NCBI GenBank assembly: GCA_944326525.1
Contig: CALVEG010000017.1
Coordinates: forward strand, 1-32,286
Length of the DNA stretch: 32,286 nt
Origin: Candidatus Gastranaerophilales bacterium
GTDB taxonomy: Bacteria > Cyanobacteriota > Vampirovibrionia > Gastranaerophilales > Gastranaerophilaceae
Reading direction: 5' to 3'
In this document: piece after piece, positions 22,622 to 29,428 of the stretch
How positions within the stretch are numbered: position 1 is the first letter of the stretch
Layout of the letters: each line of letters starts with the position of its first letter
Made by a program: the position numbers and the translations under genes
Notes under the pieces: generated by a model
Told to the model about the DNA's origin: nothing
What the model saw: only the letters and a program-made list of their open reading frames with translations
Database searches by the model: none

Positions 22622-24127
22622 TTATGCTGATGGAGCAGAGCGCCAGTAGCCTCTGACTTCCGTGCCGTCGCTTCTGGTGTAAGGTCTTACATAAACCAGC
22701 CCGCCACCCCGCATACTTGCAAGTTCAAGGTCTGATTCATAAGGTATTCCGATACTCTTTAACTGCGCCATTATTGCTGATTCATTGTCGATGTATTCAT
22801 CACCTGTCATTTGAGAAATTGCTTCCCGTGAAAAGATTTTACCGTCGCCCGTTGCGGGGTTAAGGTAGCCGGAATAGTCTACTTCTTGTTTTTGAGGTTT
22901 TATTAAACCATCTTTTAATTGCTGTTCTATAATCGGAAGGTTCCTGTAAAATTCATCAGGTGCCATATCGCCGATTTCCTGAGGCGTGAAGATTTGATTG
23001 CCGTTTTTATCTACATTCATCTCTACACTGCCTTCCAGCAAAAATGATGGCTGATTTGTTTCTTCAAGACTTTGCAGAATCTGCGCCGGAACTAGCATCT
23101 TCACTGGGTTGACTTTTTCGGAATTATCATTTATAATGTTATATGGACTCACAAGAGCATCCGTGCTAGTAGCATGTGAACCGCTCTTGTGAGTATCCTT
23201 AAGGATATCAACTTTGGAGCCCGGGCTTGAAGCCTGTGGTGTACCATTGTGGATAAAAGCACCACCGGAGCTAGTACCTTCTACTCGAGAAGGAGTGCCT
23301 TGATCGGTGGTGTATTTTTTTGTAAGATAAAATTTCTTATTACCCAGTTTATCTTCTGCAATAAAATGTTTATTTTCTCCATTTTTAAGAATATGAAATT
23401 TCTCTGTTGCTTTATCTTTTCTTACTTTATACAATGCATTAGTTTCCACGTAATCAGCTTTTCTTAAATCATTAATCAAATCAGGAAATAATTGTGCCAA
23501 TTCTACATTTTTACTAAAAATTTCATCTAATCCTTTACGTGTAATATCAATACTACCAATATCTTTATTGACAATAGTTCTACCTTGTAAATAATCCTTA
23601 TAAAAATTTTGAGCTTGCTGTTTATATTTTTTGTAATCGGCAGGTGTAATATTATTTAATTGATATTGTTTCAAAGTGTTACCTGCAAAAATCCTATTTA
23701 GATTTCCTCCAATTGCTCCCATACTTCCGCCAAGCAGCAATCCGCATGTCAAATCTTGCAATCCGGTAAGCAACGGATTTTTATCTTCAATCAGACCTCT
23801 GCCGGTTCCAAATACCCCACCTGAAGCCAAACCGGAAGCGACACCCGCTCCTATTTCCTGTGAAAGTTTGCGGCCTATCGATTTTTGAAATAGTTTTTGT
23901 CCTGCGGCTGCACCCAATTTGCCGGCTCCGCCAAAAGGCATTGCCGCACTCGCTATTTCCAGAAGTCCGCCTGACCAAATTTTTATCAGATAGTTTCTTA
24001 AATCTTCGTCTAGTTTTTCCTGATAATTGTTGTACACATAATTAATCCTCTGAATTTTTTCTGCCTGTGTTAATTTTTCGTCATCTAAAATCAATTCTAC
24101 ATAGGTTTTCGGCATAGTGTTTGTCAT
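22622..24127 (-). CDS. Toxin-like protein 2: BECR-RNase-like domain plus shared C-terminal module
   Basis: This 501-aa protein has four parts. A Gly/Ala-rich hydrophobic segment (about 52-150) resembles the pre-toxin or pore-like parts of polymorphic toxins. Residues about 158-270 resemble the phage-Barnase-EndoU-ColicinE5-RelE (BECR/PBECR) nuclease group: IDITRKGLDEIFSKN, LFPDLINDLRKADYVETN, KFHILKNGENKHFI. A Ser/Gly linker (about 272-327) comes from palindrome-rich DNA. The shared C-terminal module spans about 415-501 and ends DGTEVRGYWRSAPSA. AAGGAGG precedes the ATG. It is divergent from a membrane protein across 40 bp. The BECR call is by motif resemblance and needs a structure search. 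Confidence 0.62.
   Translation of the reverse strand: MTNTMPKTYVELILDDEKLTQAEKIQRINYVYNNYQEKLDEDLRNYLIKIWSGGLLEIASAAMPFGGAGKLGAAAGQKLFQKSIGRKLSQEIGAGVASGLASGGVFGTGRGLIEDKNPLLTGLQDLTCGLLLGGSMGAIGGNLNRIFAGNTLKQYQLNNITPADYKKYKQQAQNFYKDYLQGRTIVNKDIGSIDITRKGLDEIFSKNVELAQLFPDLINDLRKADYVETNALYKVRKDKATEKFHILKNGENKHFIAEDKLGNKKFYLTKKYTTDQGTPSRVEGTSSGGAFIHNGTPQASSPGSKVDILKDTHKSGSHATSTDALVSPYNIINDNSEKVNPVKMLVPAQILQSLEETNQPSFLLEGSVEMNVDKNGNQIFTPQEIGDMAPDEFYRNLPIIEQQLKDGLIKPQKQEVDYSGYLNPATGDGKIFSREAISQMTGDEYIDNESAIMAQLKSIGIPYESDLELASMRGGGLVYVRPYTRSDGTEVRGYWRSAPSA
22632..22884 (-). repeat. Duplicated C-terminal module, copy 2
   Basis: Partner of 21215-21467; the 116 bp at 22632-22747 are identical to the other copy. 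Confidence 0.9.
23147..23312. repeat. Palindrome-dense insertion within toxin-like gene 2
   Basis: In 166 bp: ACTCACAAGAGC (23147-23158) / GCTCTTGTGAGT (23183-23194) enclosing TGCTAGTAGCA (23164-23174); ATCCTTAAGGAT (23195-23206); AGCCCGGGCT (23218-23227); CACCACCG (23260-23267) / CGGTGGTG (23305-23312) enclosing CCTTCT (23277-23282) / AGAAGG (23288-23293). The reading frame stays open and encodes a Ser/Gly/Thr linker. This resembles palindromic elements inserted in frame into coding genes, as described in Rickettsia. Confidence 0.6.
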
Positions 24128-24152
24128 AAATTTCCTCCTTAGCTATTCTTTG

Positions 24153-24161
24153 TGCTAAACT
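24153..24161 (+). promoter_or_regulatory. Extended -10 promoter of membrane protein 2 (leaderless)
   Basis: TGC-TAAACT (24153-24161) fits the extended -10 pattern TGn-TAnnnT. The ATG at 24168 lies 6 nt downstream with no Shine-Dalgarno sequence. An extended -10 can work without a good -35, and none is seen. Confidence 0.55.
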
Positions 24162-24167
24162 ACATCC

Positions 24168-24545
24168 ATGAACCAGAAAACAAAACTAAAATTATTCAGG
24201 GCTTATTATTTATTCCAAAATGTTCTGCTTATTCTTTATTTGATTGCAGCCATTCCGGCTACGATATTATTATTAATAATCTTTTTCCTTATACCTGACA
24301 TGTGGAATGATCGAAGCCCCAGTGTTATTAAAGGGTATCTTACAATGTCTACTATCATACTCAGCACATTTGGAATCCCGTTAATTATTTCTGTTTTTTC
24401 AAGAAAAGCCGCTAAAAATCTTTCGCTGCAGAATAAACCTTCTGTAATTCAGATTATTGCTGCTATTTTATATCCCTTCTCTTCCTGTTTTGTCTGGTTT
24501 ATTTTGTATAAATTTATAAAGTTTTGGTTTTTCCATAAATTATAA
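24168..24545 (+). CDS. Multi-pass membrane protein 2, candidate immunity protein
   Basis: This 125-aa protein has about four hydrophobic segments (about 10-45 as one or two helices, 58-76, 91-118) and basic loops. It is not obviously homologous to membrane protein 1. It is divergent from toxin-like protein 2 across 40 bp, has a predicted leaderless mRNA, and is followed by the same 56-bp hairpin repeat. Immunity is inferred from this repeated layout only. Confidence 0.6.
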   Translation: MNQKTKLKLFRAYYLFQNVLLILYLIAAIPATILLLIIFFLIPDMWNDRSPSVIKGYLTMSTIILSTFGIPLIISVFSRKAAKNLSLQNKPSVIQIIAAILYPFSSCFVWFILYKFIKFWFFHKL

Positions 24546-24600
24546 TTTACTTCTTTTTTATCTTTTCGGCTATTGGTGTGTCATATTTTTCTCCTTTCTT

Positions 24601-24656
24601 GTTTTCATTGCAAAATTCAGGTACCTTTTTTGATACCCGTATGCCAGTGTAATATC
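24601..24656. repeat. Intergenic repeat with hairpin, copy 2
   Basis: Partner of 22541-22596 (52 of 56 positions). The hairpin arm reads GGTACC here, giving one mismatch against GATACC. It precedes the 3' end of the 175-aa secreted protein gene. Confidence 0.8.
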
Positions 24657-24669
24657 TGTATTTCTGTGT

Positions 24670-25197
24670 TTACTGCTGAAGTTTTCTTTCTAAACTTTTC
24701 GTTTGGTCGTTGTTTTGATAATACCCGTTTTTATACTTCGCAATAAACGGTTTAAAGTTATATGCTACTGAACCTGACAACTTTATATCCCTGTAACCAT
24801 TTGTTTTGGCATTCAATATCTTTAATTCATTTTGCGTTTCAATGTTTAGCACATAAGCTATATTTTTATACTCGCCATTCTGTAACTGTAAAATAAACAA
24901 GGAATATCCAGCAGTTCCAAGGTAAAATGTTGAATACACAATACCTACAATCTCTTTTTCTCCATCATCATTCAGGTCAACCTCAAAGGCTTTTACTGTT
25001 TCAGGTTCTATTCGTGCAAAATCTTTTGCTTCTTCCGGCGTCTTATTTAATTCTTTCAATACATATTCATAAAGAATTTTGCCTGCCTGTTTGTCTGATT
25101 CTCCGTCCGAAAAATCCAGCTTGCAATATGTGCCGGAGGCTAACGCAGTTTGTGCAAAAATCATTATTGTCATAACCAAAATCAGGAATCTTTTCAT
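24670..25197 (-). CDS. Secreted/periplasmic protein with FG-GAP-like segment
   Basis: A 175-aa protein with a signal peptide ending TALASG (about residue 20). The mature part has EVDLNDDGEKEIVGIVYSTF, the calcium-binding-like Asp motif of FG-GAP/VCBS-type repeats, followed by GYSLFILQLQNGEYKNIAYV. One Cys is in the mature part. It occupies the slot a third toxin-like gene would take after hairpin repeat copy 2, but it lacks the shared C-terminal module and has no divergent membrane partner. Its role is unknown. It may belong to the backbone. Confidence 0.7.
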   Translation of the reverse strand: MKRFLILVMTIMIFAQTALASGTYCKLDFSDGESDKQAGKILYEYVLKELNKTPEEAKDFARIEPETVKAFEVDLNDDGEKEIVGIVYSTFYLGTAGYSLFILQLQNGEYKNIAYVLNIETQNELKILNAKTNGYRDIKLSGSVAYNFKPFIAKYKNGYYQNNDQTKSLERKLQQ

Positions 25198-25358
25198 TAA
25201 CCGTATATACCTTATTTAAACGTCCTGTCTATTTTAACATTTGTTTCTTTATTCCGTCAATATTCAAGTTTAAAAATATCTCCGAAAATAAAAAAATATT
25301 ATCTTTTTATTATATTTTCACAAATCCCACCGCCTTTCCGGATTATTATTATAAAAAA
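25198..25358. other. Intergenic sequence with a possible gene-start remnant
   Basis: The stretch 25198-26127 holds no convincing gene. In this first part, 25316-25339 matches 22516-22539 (TTTTCAYAAATCYCACCGCC then TTTC). On the minus strand both read as a Shine-Dalgarno-like AAAGGCGGTG followed by ATTT and ATG/GTG-AAA, then a stop within a few codons, so they may be remnants of a conserved gene start. Confidence 0.4.
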
Positions 25359-25412
25359 AGAGTAAGACAGAATTTTAAATTTTAATTAATTTAAAATATC
25401 TTACCTTACTCT
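25359..25412. terminator. Long bidirectional terminator hairpin
   Basis: Outer stem AGAGTAAG (25359-25366) / CTTACTCT (25405-25412), inner stem ATTTTAAATT / AATTTAAAAT, with seven A before and six T after. Confidence 0.7.
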
Positions 25413-25485
25413 AATTTTTTGTTTTATTCAATTTTGTACTACAATTATAACATCTGTTTCATGATTCTGTAAAGCAGTGATGTTT

Positions 25486-25638
25486 GGGATTTATATAGCA
25501 AAAATTCCACAAAAAATTTCTAAACAGCGTCATCCTGAGCCGAAGGCGAAGGATCTAAATAAATGAGATTCTTCAGGCTTAAGCCCTCAGAATGACGTGC
25601 TTTTTTATAATATTAGTGGAATTTGCTATATAAGTCCC
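25486..25638. mobile_element. MITE-like element (153 bp) with terminal inverted repeats and 8-bp target duplication
   Basis: Left end 25486-25510 and right end 25616-25638 are inverted repeats (GGGAyTTATATAGCAAA...TTCCAC, a 2-nt length difference). TGATGTTT flanks it on both sides (25478-25485, 25639-25646). Inside, CGTCATCCTGA (25528-25538) pairs with TCAGAATGACG (25587-25597) around GAAGGCGAAGGATCT, a palindromic repeat type common in gut bacterial genomes. No coding capacity; it must be moved by a transposase encoded elsewhere. Confidence 0.8.
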
Positions 25639-25683
25639 TGATGTTTGCAATTGTCAATACATTGTATTGACTAAATTAAAAAT

Positions 25684-25823
25684 CATGCTACATATTTCAG
25701 AATTGCCCAGGTTCTAATCTTGTGTGCCAGAGGGTAAATAAAAAGAGGATAGGATGTTTCCTAATCCTCTTTTTTATTTGCTTGCGATAGCGATGAGAAC
25801 GCCTTTTTGCGTTCGGCGGATTT
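25684..25823. repeat. Island-flanking repeat, right copy
   Basis: Partner of 20888-21024 in the same orientation, bracketing the 4.8-kb toxin-like island. See that entry for the shared blocks. Confidence 0.75.
25741..25774. terminator. Terminator inside the right island repeat
   Basis: AAAAGAGGAT (25741-25750) / ATCCTCTTTT (25764-25773) with inner AGG/CCT pairing. The stem sequence differs from the left copy (GGACG/CGTCC) but the pairing is kept. Confidence 0.8.
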
Positions 25824-25912
25824 TTTGCAGAGAGCAAAGGTCTTTTGCCAAAAGAATATTTGTTCTTGCAGGCAAAAACCGAAGTCTCGTTTAACGCAAA
25901 AAATCCAAGACA

Positions 25913-25924
25913 AATCGCATCCAG
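25913..25924 (+). repeat. 12-bp match to the tRNA-Arg 3' half, possible attR remnant
   Basis: AATCGCATCCAG is identical to positions 56-67 of the tRNA-Arg gene (T loop into acceptor stem) and has the same orientation. It lies just past the right island repeat and before the probable backbone. A chance match of this length in 32 kb is unlikely but possible. Confidence 0.4.
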
Positions 25925-25941
25925 TGTAAATATAATAGATA

Positions 25942-25959
25942 AGCGGGTTTAAGCCCGCT
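25942..25959. terminator. Short GC-rich hairpin
   Basis: AGCGGG (25942-25947) / CCCGCT (25954-25959) followed by GTTTTATT. It may be a small terminator or REP-like palindrome. No gene is evident in 25825-26084. Confidence 0.5.
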
Positions 25960-26084
25960 GTTTTATTGCAAAATTTTATATAAAATTTACTATCCGTGGC
26001 AGATCCATGGCAAAATATTTTTGATGCATAAAACAATTTACACTACTTTCTGCTGCTCTTATTTTTTCTGCCGCATACTATGAT

Positions 26085-26110
26085 AAAAGAGCCTGCAATA
26101 AGGCTCTTTT
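26085..26110. terminator. Terminator of the His-rich protein gene
   Basis: AAAAGAGCC (26085-26093) / GGCTCTTTT (26102-26110), perfect 9-bp stem, 8-nt loop. It lies 17 bp past the stop of the minus-strand gene at 26128. Confidence 0.8.
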
Positions 26111-26127
26111 ATTGTATTTTTATTTAA

Positions 26128-26376
26128 TTAATCCCACCATTTATGAAAATGAAACTTCGGACCCTTTTTATGATGTTTTGGCTTTGGTTTGTGTTTGTGC
26201 TTATGGCAATGTCCGGGTGGATGACATTCCGATTCATGCGAAGATGTAGAAAATACAACTTCTGTATTATCTCTTCGTAACCCAAACCAAGTAAATCCTC
26301 CTTCATGAGCATTTACCGGCGAAAAAATCGACATTATTGTTATACAAACAATTACTCCAAATATTTTCTTTAACAT
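26128..26376 (-). CDS. Small secreted His-rich protein, likely metal-binding
   Basis: An 82-aa protein with a signal peptide (about 1-23, ending SPVNA) and a mature part rich in His, Lys and Pro: HPPGHCHKHKHKPKPKHHKK, with two Cys near the His cluster and an aromatic end HFHKWWD. GGAGG precedes the ATG. His/Cys clusters of this kind bind zinc, copper or nickel. It is a single gene with its own terminator. Periplasmic metal buffering is the simplest reading; it could also bind a polyanionic surface. Confidence 0.75.
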   Translation of the reverse strand: MLKKIFGVIVCITIMSIFSPVNAHEGGFTWFGLRRDNTEVVFSTSSHESECHPPGHCHKHKHKPKPKHHKKGPKFHFHKWWD

Positions 26377-26558
26377 ATATCCTCCAACTTTTGTATTTTG
26401 AAATTATCTTATTTTACATCTCAATTGTCAAGCCAAACTGTGTTATACTTTCTAGCTTAAAATACTGAAACCTACTATTTACAAATTATTTTATTATTTT
26501 TACTTTTTATTAAGCTCTTATAATAACAAAAATATTTTTGTTTAAATTTTATAAAAAT

Positions 26559-27074
26559 ATGAAAATTCTGACCTCTAAAACCTGCAATCCTCCAATTATT
26601 AAAACCAACTTAAAAAACACAAGAAATCCTTTAAACCTATACAGAATGATGAAAATGTATTCTGTTGAAAGAAAGGAAAGTTTTCCCCGCATTCGTGCAG
26701 TTTTAAATTGCATTGATTCTATGTTTCACAATTGCAAAATGAGATTAATAAAAGATGAAAACGGAAATATCCTTGCTTCATACACTTACAATTTTCAGAA
26801 AAATCCGCTGGAAGAAAAAACAATGTTTCTTGATGCTTTTGTAAGAAACCGAAAAAATCCTCAAAGTAAAAATATAATTAACGAAGTTTATCAGGATATG
26901 AAAAACATTGCTTTACGAAAAAAAGCAAAGGAACTCACTCTATTTTCGCTAGTTAATGACATAAAGTTGCGCAAAAAATACGAAAAATTAGGCTTTCAAA
27001 TCGACAACAAAACTTACATTGAAAAAGCTTACTTTATGAAAGTTCGAACTGAAGATTTCAATAAAAATGCCTAA
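26559..27074 (+). CDS. GNAT-like acetyltransferase-fold protein
   Basis: A 171-aa protein from ATG 26559 (an upstream in-frame TTG at 26538 has no better signal). The C-terminal half looks like a GNAT fold: LIKDENGNILASYTY (strands), MFLDAFVRNRKNPQSKNI (motif A position), then MKNIALRKKAKELTLFSLVN and YEKLGFQ, the typical last helix and strand. The usual Q/RxxGxG/A acetyl-CoA loop is not intact, so activity is uncertain. No Shine-Dalgarno sequence. It overlaps the convergent small membrane protein gene by 4 bp. Confidence 0.6.
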   Translation: MKILTSKTCNPPIIKTNLKNTRNPLNLYRMMKMYSVERKESFPRIRAVLNCIDSMFHNCKMRLIKDENGNILASYTYNFQKNPLEEKTMFLDAFVRNRKNPQSKNIINEVYQDMKNIALRKKAKELTLFSLVNDIKLRKKYEKLGFQIDNKTYIEKAYFMKVRTEDFNKNA

Positions 27075-27331
27075 TTACGCTCTTTAAAACTTTTGGCCAA
27101 TGTATAAGTTCCGGCGCCAAGAGCTAAAATCCCATTTATAAATAATGAATTTTTCATCGGAGATTTGAATACAGAAATTTTTCTGCTCACCATATCCAAT
27201 CCAATTCCAAATCCAAACCAAGCTCCGGCAGTTTCAAGTCCTTTTTTGTATGGAACTGACTTATTTGTTGTTGATATTTTAGGATAAACGTTTCTGCTGT
27301 TTTGGGTAAATTGTATACTTTGAATTTTCAT
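27071..27331 (-). CDS. Small Gly-rich membrane protein
   Basis: An 86-aa protein beginning MKIQSIQFTQNSRNVYPKIS, an N-terminal style I associate with Gastranaerophilales proteins. Two hydrophobic segments (about 35-48 with GAWFGFGIGLD, and 62-78). No Shine-Dalgarno sequence close to the ATG. No known function. Confidence 0.6.
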   Translation of the reverse strand: MKIQSIQFTQNSRNVYPKISTTNKSVPYKKGLETAGAWFGFGIGLDMVSRKISVFKSPMKNSLFINGILALGAGTYTLAKSFKERN

Positions 27332-27418
27332 AATTCCAAATTATTAATATTTAACCTCCAATAACGTATTCTATTATAAAATTTTTATTATGCAACAAAT
27401 ATGAAATTATTATATTTA

Positions 27419-27427
27419 TGGTAATAT
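27419..27427 (+). promoter_or_regulatory. Extended -10 promoter of the acyltransferase gene (leaderless)
   Basis: TGG-TAATAT (27419-27427) fits TGn-TAnnnT. The ATG at 27435 is 7 nt downstream, with no Shine-Dalgarno sequence. Confidence 0.55.
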
Positions 27428-27434
27428 CTAAACT

Positions 27435-28541
27435 ATGGATAAAGTTTTTTCAAACGAAATGAATGTTCTTAAAGCCCTAGCCATCTTGCTTGTAGTCTCG
27501 GGGCATTTGGAATTTTCACTGCTTGGAATTTTTCCGCCGTATTCTTTTCAGTTGGCGTTATTTTTCTTTATTTCAGGATGCTTGTTTAAAGATAAATACT
27601 TAAACGAAGTTTCAACTTTTGTTGAAAGAAGGATTAAAAGCCTTTTGGTTCCTTATTTTTGGTACAACTTGTTTTACCTTGGTGTAACCTGTTTTATCGC
27701 AAAATTAACAGGCAAATTCTGGGGTATGCCAATTAGCTTTAAAAACTTTTTTATTACACCATTTCTGAACGGACATCAGTTTGATTTGTCTTGCCCGCTG
27801 TGGTTTGTAACTCAATTATTTATGACAATGATTATGTTCTTGTTTATGTTTAGAGGTTTGAATGCTTTAACCAAAAACAAATTCATTCATCTGGGATTTT
27901 TTGCAATTCTTGGAATTTTAGCTATTCCTTTTGCCAAAATTTTCCCTGTAACGCCTTTGATGCTTATTGTTATAAGGACGATGTTTTCTTTATTTTTTGT
28001 ATATCTTGGGTATTTTTACACTCATTACATAAAAGACAATTACAATATTTTTACTCCGAAATGGTTCGGGGCAGTATTTGTTTTACAGTCAATTTTGTGG
28101 ATGTTTAACAGAGATTACGATCCCGAGCACGGGATAGGCTTAAGTTACGTACTTGTTTGGGCAAGATTTGACGATCAGCTTTTTGTCCCTATAATCACTG
28201 CTTTAACAGGGATTTGGGCATCTTTATTCACCGTAAAAATTCTATACCCTTATGTTAAAAATATCAAATTTGTTCAGGATATGGGAAAAGTTACATACCA
28301 TATTATGGCTAATCACCTTCTTGTTATGTACATAATTACGGCTATATTTATGTATATTAACGGAATTCCGATAGAAGAAAGAGCAAATCACGATATTTAT
28401 TGGATTTACAACCCTGTACAAACAACATACTTGTATTTTGTTTTGACAATGGTTATAACAACTTATGTTGGAATCGGGCAGAAAAAGCTTTATAGTCTTA
28501 TTTTTGGCGAAAAGAAACCGAACCAAACGCCGAAATCTTAA
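27435..28541 (+). CDS. Acyltransferase family 3 (OafA/YrhL-like) membrane protein
   Basis: A 368-aa protein with about ten membrane helices. It has the family start (NVLKALAILLVVSGHLEFSL) with the catalytic His24, ALFFFISGCLF, and VERRIKSLLVPYFWYN with the conserved Arg. These enzymes O-acylate surface sugars or peptidoglycan. The gene ends 4 bp into the convergent LysR gene. Its start fits a leaderless mRNA. Confidence 0.9.
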   Translation: MDKVFSNEMNVLKALAILLVVSGHLEFSLLGIFPPYSFQLALFFFISGCLFKDKYLNEVSTFVERRIKSLLVPYFWYNLFYLGVTCFIAKLTGKFWGMPISFKNFFITPFLNGHQFDLSCPLWFVTQLFMTMIMFLFMFRGLNALTKNKFIHLGFFAILGILAIPFAKIFPVTPLMLIVIRTMFSLFFVYLGYFYTHYIKDNYNIFTPKWFGAVFVLQSILWMFNRDYDPEHGIGLSYVLVWARFDDQLFVPIITALTGIWASLFTVKILYPYVKNIKFVQDMGKVTYHIMANHLLVMYIITAIFMYINGIPIEERANHDIYWIYNPVQTTYLYFVLTMVITTYVGIGQKKLYSLIFGEKKPNQTPKS

Positions 28542-29428
28542 CTAAATTTTTTCCGTAATCTTTCAAGAAAAATTCTGCCGGCAGGAGAAAACACCTGATA
28601 TTTTTTCCACACAATATCAAGCCCTGAAGAAAGCTTCGGTTCAAGAGGTTTAAAAATCAATCCGTCTGACCTTGAAGTATTTATCAGCTTATCCAAAGTT
28701 ATTGCATAACCCATTCCGGCTCTGACCATTATAGCTGCATTATATACAAGATTGTAAGTTGCAACTATATTCAAATTATCAAAATATTGTCCAAACCAAT
28801 CCAAAAAGCCGCTGTCTGCCGAATATTTTTTTGACATTTGCCTTGAAGTTATTAAAGGAACATTTACTAAATCTTCCAAAACAACAGATTTTTTGCCGGC
28901 TAAAGGACTGTCAGATTTCATAATTACTCCCCAAACATCTCTTGATGGAAGAGTTATATTGTCATATTTTGAAAGATCTATCGGTTGGATTAAAACGCCA
29001 AAGTCAAACAGTCCTTTATCTAATTTTTCAATAACATCTTCAGCATTACCGCTAAATATATGAAATTTAACATTCGGATAATCAATTTGCATATCCTTCA
29101 TAACTTCAGCAATATATTTCATTGAATCAGTTTCTCCGGAACCTATGTAGATATCTCCGCTAACAACTTCACTGATTGACTTAAATTCTTCTTCAGTTTT
29201 TTCAACCATTTGAACAATTTCTTCTGCACGTTTGCGCAAAATCATACCTTCTGCAGTCAGCGAAACCTTGTGTTTGCCTCGAATAAGCAGTTTTTGTCCA
29301 AGCTCTTTTTCCAAATCTTGAATTTGACGGGTTAAAGTCGGTTGAGTCAAATGAAGAAAATTTGCAGCACCGGTTATACTTCCCTCACGTGCTATTGCCA
29401 AAAAATATTTTAATACCCGAACTTCCAT
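28538..29428 (-). CDS. LysR-type transcriptional regulator
   Basis: The 296-aa protein has a LysR HTH (about 1-60: LKYFLAIAREGSITGAANFL, then HLTQPTLTRQIQDLEKELG) and a type 2 periplasmic-binding-like effector domain (about 88-290). It is divergent from the hydrolase-flavoprotein operon across 122 bp, the usual layout for a LysR regulator and its target. The effector is unknown. Confidence 0.93.
   Translation of the reverse strand: MEVRVLKYFLAIAREGSITGAANFLHLTQPTLTRQIQDLEKELGQKLLIRGKHKVSLTAEGMILRKRAEEIVQMVEKTEEEFKSISEVVSGDIYIGSGETDSMKYIAEVMKDMQIDYPNVKFHIFSGNAEDVIEKLDKGLFDFGVLIQPIDLSKYDNITLPSRDVWGVIMKSDSPLAGKKSVVLEDLVNVPLITSRQMSKKYSADSGFLDWFGQYFDNLNIVATYNLVYNAAIMVRAGMGYAITLDKLINTSRSDGLIFKPLEPKLSSGLDIVWKKYQVFSPAGRIFLERLRKKFS

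Noticed and set aside
25761-26036. 91-codon minus-strand open frame in the right island repeat
   Set aside because: Runs through a terminator hairpin and repeat DNA, has irregular Cys/Phe-rich composition and no start signal.
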